Below the pieces are notes generated by a model, which made no database searches, was not told the origin of the DNA, and saw only the letters and a program-made list of their open reading frames with translations. A program made the translations under genes and the position numbers. From the NCBI GenBank assembly GCA_051294375.1, contig CM119263.1, positions 27,859,858 to 27,923,857 of the forward strand: 64,000 bases of DNA. Direction: 5' to 3'. How positions within the stretch are numbered: the stretch's first letter is position 1; every line of letters begins with the position of its first letter. Below are positions 50,101-63,156 of this stretch, one piece after another. The DNA is from Paraspadella gotoi. Taxonomy: Eukaryota > Chaetognatha.

Positions 50101-53100
50101 TTGGATTGACCGGAGAGAAAGTCTTGTGGGATTGGCCTTCAGTCTCATCGCCATATAGTCGCTATAACATTTATTTATCGTAACTTTAAAATATTAAGAT
50201 ATGTGCTTTGGTTCTCAAGTCGTCCTTTCATTTTCTTCCCTTTTAAAACTAAGTAATTTTCAATAGTTCTCTCCTTTGCTCCCCCAGTGTCCCCTGTATT
50301 CAACTACGAAGTTTCCCTCACTATTGCGTGTATCCGGCACGCGGCGAACCTCACTGCAACGCGTTGGCGAGCCCGCTCCAAAAATCGAATGGTATTACGT
50401 CACCGGGAATCATCCCTCTTTAATTTGTAGAAAAAGTACTAAACGTGGAGTCGCAGGTTACAAGTATTCAAGGCGAAAGGAGAAGGAGCAATTTGAGGTG
50501 AGTGATAGATATGGATTAAGATTCATTAGAAAAGTAGTTAGGTAAGTCTAGATAAATTAGAGAACGAAGTAAAGTAAGATTAATGATTATAGTTAGATAG
50601 TGTAGCAGAGAGTAGCACTAATCATAGTCAGTATTACATATATAAAATTCCACACGTTAGAATTGCAACAATGTCTTTTTTTTAAAATGATGGCATTAGC
50701 AACATTTATCTGTGCTTAGCCTGCACCAAATTATACATGTTTACTGTAGGATGAATAGATAAGTTGTATCATGGTTATACGACATGCTCAAAAAATAGGC
50801 CAAGCAAAGCCAAAGAAAAGGCAAAAGCAAAGGCCAAAGCGGAAGGCCTAAAGCAAAGGTGCTAAAGCAAAGGCTCAGCTAATAATTTTCTCCTTCATCT
50901 TTCACACTCACTTCTCTTCCTCCTTCTTCCCCCCCTTCCCCCTGGGAACAGCATCCACCCGCAGGAAATGAAACGATTTCCGAATAGCCGTTTGCAACTT
51001 CCACGAACAAACACGCAAGGCCTCTCGCCTTTCCTGCTCAAAAAGCGGGACCGCCTGGGCGCGCCCACCGTCACCTTTCCTCTCGACATCCAGCCCAAAC
51101 TGTCGAGGTGGAGTTCAACGTTCCGCCGGACAGTCCTGCCGTCACCGGCTTCACGGCAGCAAGACTTTGGCGCCAATTGATATGGCACAGAGGTCACGAA
51201 CGTTGGAAATAGAGTGGCAGTCATTCTATTTGGAGATTTATAATGAATTGGGCATAGATGATATTGCTGACGGAGATAATTAAAAATTATTTATATGATT
51301 TGATTGAAGTTGAATTGATTTATTTGATTGATTTTGATGGATTTGAATGATCTTGAATGATTTGATTGTTTTGATATGATTGATTGATTGATTGGATTTG
51401 ATTGATTTGATTGATGTTGAGTTTGGATTTGATTTGATGTGATTTGATTTGATTTGATTTGATGGATCTTTATTGATTGATTTGATTTTGATCGATTAAT
51501 TCACCGACTCCACATCCAGGTGGAGGAAACCCTAATTGACGAATAAATTACATATACTTCAAACTCGAACCGACAGAACGCTTAATCTTCCGTTTCCGCC
51601 GGCCGGTCAACGGACGTGGCCACTGTCTCGTGGTCGACGAGAGGGACGAGACTCTGCCCGATTCACGTAGCGCCACTGGTCCGATTGAGGGGTGTTGTAC
51701 GACCCGTAATGTCACGAAATATATAAGGACCTGTAGTGATTTCGTTCTTAAGACAATAAAGCCAAAAATGCAGTGGCCTGCGTCAATTTAAAAAGGTACA
51801 TCGGACAGGAGTTATTTGACCTTGTGTTGTAAGACCGAGTCCCTCTATTTGCAGATGCATACCACTACCCTCCTCTCAACAACCAAATATTGACAAATAA
51901 GCTGAAAGTAATAGTTAATATATATTATAATATAATTTTTAGATCTTAAGACTATATTGTGCTATTATTTTTCTTTAACAAAAGTTGTTTACATAGAGGC
52001 GAAGGTGTATATTCACCTTTACAATGTGTAATCTTTGATGTATTAGAGCTTAACTTACATCGCAGAAATACATCTGTTATCACATCAGTAATCAAAAAAA
52101 AAAATTTTTTAAAATTATTAGTGTAAAATTCTGTATTAAATTAATTTTTTGTTAATAATAATAAAAATTGTTAAGTTGAATCAGTAAGCACTTTTTCTAG
52201 AATTTGTTTTTCAATCTGATGTGTAAATTAATTTCTATAGTAAGAGGTTAAAACACTGTAAGGGACATAGAAAGAGGAAGTTAAACAATAGAATTTTATG
52301 TTACTCTGTTGGTTTCTAGTCATGAACAAAATCTAGAGATAAATAGATATTAAAAGAAATTCTTACTACAATTAAATATTTAAGAGTTGCAGGCCTAAAT
52401 GACTGCAATGAATATTGATTAAAAATTTGAATCTTTTTTAATAAACATTTTGTGAAAATTAATAAAGTAGACATTTTGTTTAAACGGCGTTCCAGTAGAA
52501 AGATTTAGGGTTAATCATTTAAAAACGTTAATTTTCGAAGATGACATCAGCTGTAAATAAAAATGTCGTCTCTATTACATTTTCCGAACTGTCGAGTTAA
52601 TAAAAAAATTCATAAAAAATAAAGACTTGGATTGAGCTTTTCGGTTTGACCTGCAAACTCAGATAGTTTCTTTATATGCTTATTATATGTATAATTTAAG
52701 TGATATAAGCCGAAGAATGCATCAAACTGTTTTAAAAGCGAGTACATATTTTGGAAATTGCCAGGAGCTTTCAGCTTTTTTGCCATTTTTCAAGTTTTTA
52801 TATTTGGAATGACCGCTCTTTTTCTTAATGGGGAATTTTAAATATATTATTTTTCTCATATTAAAAAAAAAAGTCATTTAACAATTTCATTCAACGAAGT
52901 CTGAAGGAAGCCCTGCTCCAACATCCCGCGGGCCTGTCAATGGCTGAGGAGCAGACAGCGACTGGACCATCCGAGAGCACGGAGTAATCTGTAACTTTAA
53001 TGATAATTTATACTAGAAAAATGTGTAAGCGGACATGAGGACAAATTCGGATATCGTAATCTTTGATTATGTCAAATCCGGTGATAGTCGGATTCCAAAA

Positions 53101-55950
53101 TGAGTTCATTGCTGATTGTGACTGTCACATTTCATTGTCACCGAAAGCCCAAAGATTTCTAATATTTTCCGTTTTACCATGAATCCATTGATTCAACGAA
53201 AAATGTCAGTGGCGGTGTTCTGCAAGCTGCCACCGGCGCTTGCCACGCGCCCGACTGGCGACGTACTTAATGCCGGCGCTGCGGCGTTGATTCTCGGCGG
53301 TCTTTTTCGTCGCGGTTTTTGGAACGACGGTTTCTCATTTCACACGAAGTATCTTATTTTTTTTCGTATGGGGGAGCTTATTACGTTTGCGGTGTTCCGG
53401 ATTCACGGTCACGCTGAGAAAACCTTTTTCACTGGGACAAACTGAGAGTTTCCCTTTTTACGCAGTACGAAAACGAATTGCTTTGGTTTTTGTGGTTTTT
53501 TTTTTTTTTTAATTAGGATTCGTCATGTAAATAAAAATGTCTTGAAGAAAGGACTATTATAATTAATTTTTAAAATAGATTGCTGAATTCTTTTATGTTT
53601 TATATTTTCGTGTATCCGTTTTGTCACGAATGTTTTACAATATTTATATTAATAATTTATCGTCTGAAATGACCACATTTCAGATGATACTATTCGTGCT
53701 CTGCAGATTGACAATGGTTTTTTTTTCTCTTTGTTTATTCTTATTTTTGATTATTTTTATATCAAGTTTCTATATTTGTATCGTCTATTTAAATAAACGA
53801 TTTTAACCAGTTCTCCTTTTTATTTTTTTCTAGAAACAATTTTTTTTCTAAAACTCTTTAACAATTGTGTCATATTTTTTTAAAATTCTCTATTGCATTA
53901 TTCTTCATCATCCATTCATCATATTCATTCATTCATTCATTCATTCGATTCATATTCTCTCATTATCATTCATCACTTCTTTCATTCTTGAAAGTTCACA
54001 ATTAAGTTAGTATCAAGTTTTACGTCAAGTTAGGTTTAAGTTGAGAGATTAGGTTAGATTGATTACGTTAATTGATTTAGCGTTAAGGTCATTAGGGTTA
54101 ATGATTAGGTTAAAGATAAGAGGTTCAAGATAGGGTGTGTAACCCCCAAGGGTTAATGCTAGGATTAAGTTAGACATTAGGGTTTAGAGTTAAAGCGTTA
54201 AGATTAAGTTTATGTTTTGAACGATGAGGTTAATTATTAAGTTATTCATTGTGTCGGGATTAGGGAACCGCAAATGGGTCGCTTTGTAATAAGCCAAAAT
54301 TAAAAAAAAAATATTTTCAATTTATATTTTTTGATTTATGTTCCAAATGCGTCCCACGGATAATATGTTTTTCTTCATTCCACAAAGGTATATAGTAAAT
54401 CTTTTCTCATTTAAAGTTCTTGAACCCTTAGATCCGCTAATTTTTACGTTTATACTGAAGAGGTTTTTATATTTTTAGTTCTCACGTTAATCTCTTTGTT
54501 ATGATTTCGACCTTAGGAGTCCCCGATTTCTCCCGAAATCATTTCGTCCGGAAAAGTCAAGTCGAAACGATATCAACTCAAATGGGTTCATCCCTAAGGA
54601 CGGAGGAAAGACTCATCCTTACATCAATGGAGTTAGATGGAAAGGAGTGAGTTGGTGAAAGATTGATGATGAATGATGGTGATGATGCATGATGATGATG
54701 ATAATTGAGTGATGATGATGATTAAGAATGAGTCTAGTGATGCTGAGATAAGTTACGATACGATGATACGGATATTTTTGCATGATGATATTATCGTGAT
54801 GATAATACGATGGTGATTGATGATGACAATTTATTAGCATGATAATGATGATTGATGATACGGAAGTATGATGGCAAGCTTTTATTTATTAATCTCATTT
54901 TGCAGTTGTATTTTGGAAAACTCTAAACTGCGTCAAAGTCGGAAATTGGTATCCGAATATTACGCGAACTGGAAAAACCTGAAAAGAGGGAGATACCTTT
55001 TACTCAAGGTTAAATTACCAAAAAAAAATATATACTGTTAAAATTTGGATGAAAAGTAAAAATTTAAAAAAAAGGACAGAAAGTTGACGTTTAATTATGA
55101 GTACTTCTCAGTTACATCTTTATCAGTTAATTTAACGACATAAGGTTGTTGATCTACTTTCCTTTACTCTCTTTCACGAATATTAAACTTGACCCCAAGC
55201 GGTCAAAACTGTACCCTCACTCGAAACCCCATTTCCAATCGGCCGCGGTAGCAAAAACTCTATGCGATCAAGAAATCGAATCTGAACAGTATTTTACGAA
55301 GTTGAACTTTACGCGACGAAACGAGATCGGGAAAGGAGCGCAAAGCAGTAACAGTCACCTTCGAGACAGGAAAAAAGTAAGTATCCTCCTTCCTCGCTCC
55401 TTTGACTTACGCGTGCATACCCAACCACGACGCCCTCGGCGCTGCTCACCCCGCGGTTGAGACTAGAAAAAGTGGGAGAAGATACTTCAGAGATGTGAAC
55501 TTAATATCTAATTTTGTTAAGAAATTCGGCCAAAGTAAAAGAATAAAAAGTTAAGAGTTCACTTCTAAAAAAGCTTACTCTTTTATTATGGTAGACGTGT
55601 TACATTTAGCTGTTTTTGAATTTAGGTAATTAAGAAGGTGTCGGGGTCGATTGCTGAATGATGCGTGGTGAACTTCAGGGCAATTCCCCGGACGTATACA
55701 TATTATTTTTTTGGGGTGTTTACTATTTTGATTTTAAAAACCACGAGGTGTGGCGGGCCGTTGGCTGGTTCTTGTGTGTCTTTTCTCAGGCATGAGAGTT
55801 AAGTAGTTTACGGCTAATCAAGTGGTTTAGTTGTCTGACTTTTAACCGTTTTTAAAATTCATGTCGTTTTGTTTTTCGTGTAGGTTTGTAACCTAGCCAT
55901 AGATAGGACTATGTTTAAGTTTTCTGAAAAGTAAATTCTTTTGTCGTTGT
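42770..55950 (-). repeat. Noisy reverse-complement copy of about 25733-38530
   Basis: Colinear inverted match to the left arm: paired positions sum to about 81300-81700 throughout (for example 36030 with 45410, 28200 with 53450, 25733 with 55950). Differences are mostly small indels and substitutions spread over exons and introns alike. The arm stops at a 25-N gap before the GPI and transmembrane exons. Confidence 0.95.
45840..55390 (+). pseudogene. Frame-disrupted second copy of the Fas2-like exons
   Basis: Counterparts of Ig2 through FN3-2 exons occur in order on the plus strand, at about 45.84, 46.78, 47.15, 47.87, 48.43, 49.05, 49.56, 50.28, 50.95, 51.52, 54.52, 54.90 and 55.25 kb. Nearly all have frameshifts and several lose splice sites; both Ig2 cassettes are recognisable. 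The 3' exons are absent. Even damage in introns and exons argues for sequencing or assembly error rather than an aged pseudogene. Confidence 0.85.
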
Positions 55951-55975
55951 NNNNNNNNNNNNNNNNNNNNNNNNN
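55951..55975. other. Assembly gap, 25 N
   Basis: Run of 25 N where the 13-kb inverted copy ends and the inverted copy of the 38.56-39.64 kb block starts. Confidence 1.
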
Positions 55976-57248
55976 AATGCAGAGATGCCGCCGATACTGC
56001 TGCCGCTGCTACTGCTGCGGCGAGAGTCAGCATGAAACATGACTAACAAGTTTATATAACAAGTAGATCAATGTTTACTTCCGCATCGACATTGGAAACA
56101 GAATCAAATTNNNNNNNNNNNNNNNNNNNNNNNNNNNNNNNNNNNNNNNNNNNNNNNNNNNNNNNNNNNNNNNNNNNNNNNNNNNNNNNNNNNNNNNNNN
56201 NNNNNNNNNNNNNNNNNNNNNNNNNNNNNNNNNNNNNNNNNNNNNNNNNNNNNNNNNNNNNNNNNNNNNNNNNNNNNNNNNNNNNNNNNNNNNNNNNNNN
56301 NNNNNNNNNNNNNNNNNNNNNNNNNNNNNNNNNNNNNNNNNNNNNNNNNNNNNNNNNNNNNNNNNNNNNNNNNNNNNNNNNNNNNNNNNNNNNNNNNNNN
56401 ATTCGGTGAGGATTTACTTTCCCGGAATTCTCGTCTCAATTTCGGGCATCCCTGCGTTTCTGCATTCCGGAATCCCTGCATTCCGGAATCCCTGCATCCC
56501 GTCGTCGGTTGCATTTAACCAACCCAAAAACAATGCCCGGATTTAATTCTCGTGGCGACGGTTAAGGTTAAAACTTACCAAAACGGCGTTCGCTGCGCCA
56601 ACAGCGGCTTCATCAGTCCCCGTATCTAAACCGACAGCTACATCCGGCCCCTTTCAATTCTCGGGCACCCAATCCGATCTCAACTCCCCCCTCCTCAACC
56701 GAGGATGAATTTCACATTCTCCCCGAACCCGCCTTCCCCGCCCCCCGTCGACAGCGTTCGAGCGTCCGAACTGTTTTTCTTTTCTCGTCTCACTTTTTTT
56801 TTGTTTTTAAACAGCTTCATGCGACGCTTCTCTGGGGCACGTGATCGCCTCCGTGATATCACGTGACCTCCGGAGGTGAAAATCACGTGACGACTCGGAT
56901 TCAATTTCTCCTTTTTCATCGAGGGATTTTTGGAAAAAGGGTCTGGAAGGGGAGCTTTCAAAAAAAAAGAGAAAAGAGAGAGAGAGAAAGACGAGAGAAG
57001 AGAGAAGAGAGAGAGAGGAGAGAGAGAAGAGAGAGAAGAGAGAGAGGAGACGAGAGAGAGACTGAGAGCAAGAGAGTGGAAGAGAAGAAAATAGAGAGAG
57101 AGAGAGACGAGAGGAGAAAAGAGAGAGAAGACGAGAGGAGAGGGGGTAATTTAAAAAAAGAGTGAGTGGAACGTATCGCACGGAGCGGGCGTTTTATTCG
57201 GTATAGTCTTCACCTCTTATATTCTTTGCTTTTTTATCAATCAGCATC

Positions 57249-57250
<2 letters not shown>
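55976..57250 (-). repeat. Inverted copy of about 38560-39640
   Basis: Reverse complement of the block next to the left arm: GCCGCTGCTACTGCTGCGGC mirrors 39598-39620, and the CACGTG-rich cluster recurs at 56837-56890. Interrupted by a 290-N gap (56111-56400). Cleaner than the 13-kb copy but still with indels. Confidence 0.9.
56111..56400. other. Assembly gap, 290 N
   Basis: Run of N inside the inverted block. Confidence 1.
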
Positions 57251-57327
<77 letters not shown>

Positions 57328-57810
57328 GCTCTCTAAACAACTCTACCCGATTTTCGTTATTATCTTTAAATACTTTCAACTTGTGAATATCGTTTTGTAA
57401 ATTGATGTAGCTTTTAGGGGCACAATGTAGCCCAAAGCCCGTTTCTTTTAAATACATTCAATACAATTCAATTCTCTCTCTCTCTCACTCTCTCTCTCTC
57501 TCCTTCTCCCTCTCCCCTTTCAAAACAGTTGAAACTAAATACGAAATTAATTCTTTGTCTCTAACATTCTCCAATCTCCAGCCCTTTCCGTTCGAGTCAA
57601 AGGGACAGGTGAGCCTTAGACGACATAACGCGTGCCGATTTAAAAAGGTTTTCGTTTGCCCTTTCTGGTTTAACCTATAGCTCTGTCTCTGTCTGCATGT
57701 AGCTGTGTCTCTGTTTCTGTCTCTGTCTCTATCAAGTCTTCTCTCAACCGCACGCCTCAACTCGAGAACGACTTCTTCATCCGTCGGACAATTTCTATGT
57801 AATCTATTTT
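57251..57810. other. CT-rich non-coding sequence
   Basis: CT microsatellites around a unique segment (57340-57470) with no recognisable gene. The minus-strand frame MYLKETGFGLHCAPKSYINL runs into GA repeats and has no splice context. Confidence 0.5.
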
Positions 57811-58016
57811 NNNNNNNNNNNNNNNNNNNNNNNNNNNNNNNNNNNNNNNNNNNNNNNNNNNNNNNNNNNNNNNNNNNNNNNNNNNNNNNNNNNNNNNNNN
57901 NNNNNNNNNNNNNNNNNNNNNNNNNNNNNNNNNNNNNNNNNNNNNNNNNNNNNNNNNNNNNNNNNNNNNNNNNNNNNNNNNNNNNNNNNNNNNNNNNNNN
58001 NNNNNNNNNNNNNNNN
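57811..58016. other. Assembly gap, 206 N
   Basis: Run of N. Confidence 1.
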
Positions 58017-58099
58017 AGTTCGAGTTGGCTTTTGTTTGCTCGCGCAAATTTTTTTGGCAACCGACTGAAGCCTCGGGTCTGTGAAGACGTTTGGGTGAG

Positions 58100-58317
58100 T
58101 TTGATTGTAGAGGGTAGGGTGAGGGTAAGTCGAGAAAACGGCCGAAGCTATGGGGCAGGGAAAACGGCTAATGGGTTTCGAATGGCAAAAAAATTATTCG
58201 ATATCCAGAGTAAATAAATAAAAAAATAAAAAAAACTTTGCGAGAGAAAATCATGACACAGCCTTGTCGAGTTAGCGATTTTAGGGAATGTCAGTTATAA
58301 AAAAAAGGATAAAATAG
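58100..58317 (+). repeat. Direct repeat flanking a gap, copy 1
   Basis: AGGGTAGGGTGAGGGTAAG... through GGCTAATGG...GAATGGCAAAAAAATTATTCG matches 58390-58620 with small differences; the 63-N gap lies between. Confidence 0.9.
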
Positions 58318-58380
58318 NNNNNNNNNNNNNNNNNNNNNNNNNNNNNNNNNNNNNNNNNNNNNNNNNNNNNNNNNNNNNNN
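58318..58380. other. Assembly gap, 63 N
   Basis: Run of N between two copies of the same sequence. Confidence 1.
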
Positions 58381-58389
58381 GGTGATCAT

Positions 58390-58620
58390 TAGATAGGGTG
58401 AGGGTAAGCTCGAGAAACGGACGAAGCTATTGGTAGGTCAGCGAGAAACGGCTACTAATGGCGCGGTTTCGAAATGGCAAAAAAAATTATTCGCTTCAGA
58501 GTAAATAATAAAAAAATAAAAAAAAAACTGTTGCGATTGAGGAAAAGAAATTCATGACAAGCCTTTATTGTCGATGGTTAGCCGATTTGTATGTCGAAGT
58601 ATATTTTTTAAAAAACGGAT
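58390..58620 (+). repeat. Direct repeat flanking a gap, copy 2
   Basis: Second, slightly different version of 58100-58317, probably the overlapping end of the neighbouring contig. Confidence 0.9.
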
Positions 58621-60608
58621 AACATACGAGAACGAAAACTATAAAAAAAAGTACCAAAGCTAATTAAGTTCTTGGGAGTAGATATATTGTGGGACTTTTT
58701 TCACTTTTTTTTTGCAACGGGAGTTGACGATAGAGAGGAAATAATCGATCGCTCCATTTTGGCCTTATTATTAAAAAGAAGGAAAAAAGGGGGGGGAAGA
58801 GGAGAAGGGCAGATTGTTTTGAGGAACATTAGGCAGCCCGGACTGTCTACGTGAGGAAGAGAGGAGAGACGAGGGGGAGAGAGATGAAGAGCAGAGAGAG
58901 AGAGACGAGAGAAGAAGGAGAGAGAGCGAGAGAGAGAGAAACTCTCTTCATTGCTACAGCCTGATATTTAGGAGAAAAACGATTTCCTGTCATACGATGC
59001 TATTTTTTTACGATCAAGAACAAGGAATTTGCTGAAGTGTCTCGTTGCATTCTCGAAATGTTTGTTTTTTGGTTCAGTTTCATTGCGATGCTTTTTTGTT
59101 TCTTTTACAATGTTTCGAATTTATTTTGTTTACTCTTTAAAGTCTTTTCATCGGCGTTTTACGTTTTACGTTTTAGCTTTTTACGTTAGATTTAATCATT
59201 TTTTTCTCATTTAAACACATTTTTTCAGCGCTTCCCTTTCTTTTTTGCGCACTTTTTCACTATTCGTCAACGCGCTTTCTTTAACGGCCTTTTCTTTCAA
59301 CGCGCGTTTTCTATCACGTGCTTTCTCATGGCGCACCGTTTTTCGCCTCATTTTCGGGCTTATCGATTCCGGTCGTCGCTTTCTCCGCTCTTCCTCGGCT
59401 TCTGTTCGGCCACAGTTCGCGCGATTCATCGTCTCGCTTCGTTTAGCGGCGCATTCCCCTCTTCTTTTCTTCTCTCTCTGTCTCTCTCTCTCTCTCCACC
59501 CATCGCTGTTCCTTTCCAGTCCCGCTCTTGAATTCGAGATGAGAGGAGAGAGAGAGAGAGGGAGAGAGAGGGAGAGAAGAGAGAGAGGGAGAGGAGAGAG
59601 AGAAGGAGAGAGAGAGAGAGACGAGAGAGAGGAGGAGAGAGGGAGAGGCGATTCCCAAGGGTTTCTTCCCGTCGCCCGAAAGTGCTGAGGAACCTGTTGG
59701 CGTACCATCGGCTGCAGTGCACTTCTAGCGTGCACGTTCGAATGCCGAAGGAACGAAGGCGAGGACACCCGGAACGAAGGCGCAATTTCAGAGCGCAATA
59801 TGTGACCCTGGGAGAGAGGATCTGAGAAGAGAGAGAGGCTTCCGGGGGGCGGGGGAGTGCGAGCCCAATGGGAGGCACCATTGAGGAATGGGTTTCTGTG
59901 TAGTCGAGGGGGGGAGAGAATGAGAACGAGGGAGCCGTTTGGAAGAAAGGGGATTCAAAACAAAGGAAGTAAATTCTTTCTTTAAAAGAAAAAGAAAAAG
60001 AAAAAGAAAAAGAAAAAGGCTGTTTGAGATTCGAACAGCTGATAAGCAAGACGAGAGTGGTTCGCCAGCAAAGGAAATATTTTTAATTATTTTTTTAATA
60101 TTTTTAATTATTTTTTTAATATTTTTTTTTATTTTTTTAATTATTATTATTTTTAATTATTTTTAATTATTTTTAATTTGTTTTTTTTTTTTTGGTGGAA
60201 AATAAAAACCGCAAGAGTTTTTAGCCAAAGTCGTTATAATAGGGTGATGATAATCTGTACAAACTATAGGGTGGCGCGATCCAGAAAATATTTTTTGTGC
60301 TTTCAGATATCATAGTTGGGCCCCCGAGGCTCAGAATTAAGGTGGAGCGACGCTGATAACTAGGGTGGATCGAGATCCAACGGCGAAAAATCATTTTTAG
60401 TCTGTCAGCCTAAATAGGAAATTACGAGGACGTTTTGAAGGGAAGGATCTCCCGGGAGGAAAGAAGGGGGGCGGCAAGGGGGGGAAGGGCTTAAATCGGA
60501 TCAAGAAGATTTGACGGGGAAATTGGGCGCAGGGGGAGGATGTTGGGTGGTTTGGGGTAAATTGCTGTATTGGGAGGTTGGAGGTCAGTGAGCAGGGATG
60601 GAGCAGAG
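58621..60608. other. Low-complexity sequence without a supported gene
   Basis: GA/CT-rich blocks (58850-58940, 59465-59650), an (AAAAAG)n tract (59983-60018) and (AATTATTTTT)n (60079-60178). Open frames of up to about 200 codons on the minus strand at 59.2-60.0 kb are mostly Ser/Leu repeat translations and two frames compete over the GC-rich part (59640-59830), so no gene is called. Confidence 0.55.
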
Positions 60609-60618
60609 NNNNNNNNNN
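60609..60618. other. Assembly gap, 10 N
   Basis: Run of N. Confidence 1.
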
Positions 60619-61049
60619 AAATTAAGAAACGAATTAATGTTTTATAATTTAAGTAAGGAATGATTTATAAAATAGATTAGCTCAGGAGCGAGGATAGACA
60701 ATGGGAGAGTTTCCTTGCAAAGTTAGAAAATTTCGAAAATGGAACTCATCCGAAATAAAAGGAAAAGTTTAAAAAAAAAGGCATCGAAAAAGGGAAAATG
60801 GACCCGAACCCGGAACCGGAACCGAGAATGAAAGAAAATAAAAGGAGATGGAAATCGTAGACGGGCGAAGAGATGGGGTCACCTTGGTCGGGCCGCGGGG
60901 CGACCGATGGCCCGGCCGGAACAGAGCCGGGCAGCGTGCGCGGGCCTGTTAGACGCGGTGCCATCTTGACCCGAAAAAGACGAAACAAAAAATTGAACGA
61001 ATTTTCGTTGGAATTTTTTAGATTATCATGCTTATGGGCATTATTAATA
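60619..61049. other. Non-coding with a GC-rich patch
   Basis: AT-rich sequence around a GC-rich block at 60870-60965. No gene or RNA is recognisable. Confidence 0.5.
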
Positions 61050-61225
61050 TTAACCCATGTTTCCTTCTTCCCTCAGCATGTGTATCTGCTTCTCTCACCC
61101 ATGTTTTTTGGTTTAATCACCCATAATTTCTGCTTTTCTCATCCATGTTTCCTGCTTCACTCCCCCATGTTTCCTACTTCCCTCACTCATGTTTCCTGCT
61201 TCCCTCACCCATGTGTCCCAAATTC
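61050..61225 (+). repeat. Minisatellite, about 23-24-bp unit
   Basis: Seven or so imperfect units of CTCACCCATGTTTCCTGCTTCC. The frame across it reads as repeated SPMFP/THVSCF motifs and is not taken as a gene. Confidence 0.9.
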
Positions 61226-62629
61226 TCCCAACGTTTTCTTAAAATCAGCTCCTCCCCCCTTCCCTCCCCAAAAAAAGAAGAGATAGTCCCCAGTGATATT
61301 AGCAATATACAAAAACTAAATTATTTTTGTGCCGAGGCACAATTCAAATAACTAAAATATTGATAACGGGAACTTGAATAATAAGACTGCGAACAATGTT
61401 ATTGAAATCATTAGATTAAATCCGAAAAAAAATACGAAGTCACGGTTCAAAAAATAAGTTTTGAAGACAGCAGAAAGCATAAACTTCCCCAACAAAATGT
61501 TCCAAGACCACTCATTCCTTTTTTTCTTTCAAAGCAAATCCTGTTTGTGTTAGTGGAGGCCGAGGACACATTCCTCACTAAAAGAAGAAACAACTCGCGT
61601 AGATCAACATAGGTTGCGGTGTTGTTGTGTCATTTCTTCGCGAACGTTTTTGAAAGAGATTCATTGATGCGGTTTTATGTATTGTGGCGATCCGAGTCCT
61701 CTACGGCTGCAGAGGCGGCTACTCCCGCGCCATAAGAGCAAGCTAATTCCGTTGAGTAGCTGGGTCTGAAATACACGCTACAGACTTGTTTGTCCTTTTT
61801 ATGATCCGTTTGAACCTGTCCCGGTTTTTCGGATTCTAAATTTCAGTTCTATTTTTTTTCCATGAAAGACTTCCACCGTACTCTTCCCTCGCGCGTCTTT
61901 TCGCGTCATTCCCTAATTGGCGCCAACCCAATTCTCGCGAGGCAGAGACGAAAGAACGAACTTCTCGTTCCTTCCTCCGCCTTTTCTCTTCTTCCCTTTT
62001 TCTCCTCTTTCTTTCCTTCTCCTTTCCTCCCTTTGCTCCTCTTTCTCCTTGTCTCCCTTTCCTCCCTTTCTCGCTTTTCTTGGTCCTTCTTCCCTCTCCT
62101 TCTTTTACCTTCCCTTTCTCCATTCTTTCCTCCTTCCTCCTTTTTTTTCTTTTCTTTCCCTCTTTTTTCCTCCTCCCCTTTTCTCTTTCTTCCTCTTTTT
62201 CTCCACTTTCCTCCATTTTCACCTCTTCCCTTTTTCTGCTCTTCTCCTTTTCTCCTCTTCTCCTTTTCTCCTCTTTCCTGCCTGTTACTCCCTTAACTGC
62301 CCTTTCCCCCTCCTGTTGATTCAGAAGCGACTTATGGCGCATCATCTTCACCTTCCCCAAACAACTTCATGGAGACATTCGTCCTGACACCGCAGCGATT
62401 TCACGTCGCGACTCGCCTCCCTCGCCTTTTCCCCTCCTCCTTCCTCCCTCCCTCTTCTAGCGCTATCCCTTCCCCCCTTGCTTCTCTCCTTTTCTGTCTC
62501 AACAATTATGCCGTCTCCCGCTCTCTCTCCTCCTCTCTCTCTCCTCTTTTCTCTCATCTCCTCTCTTCTCTCTCTCTCCCTCTCTCTTCTCTCTCTCTCT
62601 CTCCTCCAAGTCCTCCCTCTCCTCCTCTC

Positions 62630-62665
<36 letters not shown>

Positions 62666-62775
62666 TCGTCTCTGTCTCTCTCAATTTCCCAAAAAAACAA
62701 TTTGATGGGTTTTGTATAACAGAAGTTCGACGCGAGGAAGAAAAAATGGTCAAATACGCAACGAGGTGACGAGGT
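61226..62775. other. Pyrimidine-rich non-coding sequence
   Basis: The block at 61683-61790 is GC-richer and begins TGTGGCGATCC, loosely like the motif at 7595 and 20170. From 61970 on, the plus strand is CT/TTCC low complexity. Long Ser/Phe/Leu or Lys/Glu frames are artefacts of this composition. Confidence 0.55.
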
Positions 62776-62800
62776 NNNNNNNNNNNNNNNNNNNNNNNNN
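62776..62800. other. Assembly gap, 25 N
   Basis: Run of 25 N. Confidence 1.
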
Positions 62801-62947
62801 AAAAAAAAGAATATAAATAAATCAAAGAAAGATTCGAAATCCATCAAACTTAAAATTCGACGACTCAACAGAAAAACAGATTTGGAAGTCATGACTCTGG
62901 AAAAAGACTTTTCCAATCAGGAGAGAGAGAGAGAGAGAGAGAGAGAG

Positions 62948-63156
62948 NNNNNNNNNNNNNNNNNNNNNNNNNNNNNNNNNNNNNNNNNNNNNNNNNNNNN
63001 NNNNNNNNNNNNNNNNNNNNNNNNNNNNNNNNNNNNNNNNNNNNNNNNNNNNNNNNNNNNNNNNNNNNNNNNNNNNNNNNNNNNNNNNNNNNNNNNNNNN
63101 NNNNNNNNNNNNNNNNNNNNNNNNNNNNNNNNNNNNNNNNNNNNNNNNNNNNNNNN
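62948..63156. other. Assembly gap, 209 N
   Basis: Run of N entered from a (GA)n tract, a likely cause of assembly failure. Confidence 1.

Noticed and set aside
45840-55390. A second, oppositely oriented Fas2-like gene (tail-to-tail or head-to-head paralogue)
   Set aside because: Exons are broken by indels that are equally common in introns, and the copy is bounded by 25-N gaps and lacks the 3' exons; best read as an assembly artefact.
57194-57457. Exon or LINE-encoded peptide MYLKETGFGLHCAPKSYINL
   Set aside because: Short, followed directly by GA-repeat translation, no splice site; origin left open.
56071-58217. Long open frames crossing N runs
   Set aside because: They are open only because N codons are read as X.
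59211-60049. Overlapping 195- and 207-codon minus-strand frames
   Set aside because: Two frames compete over the same bases, and most residues come from CT/GA repeats.
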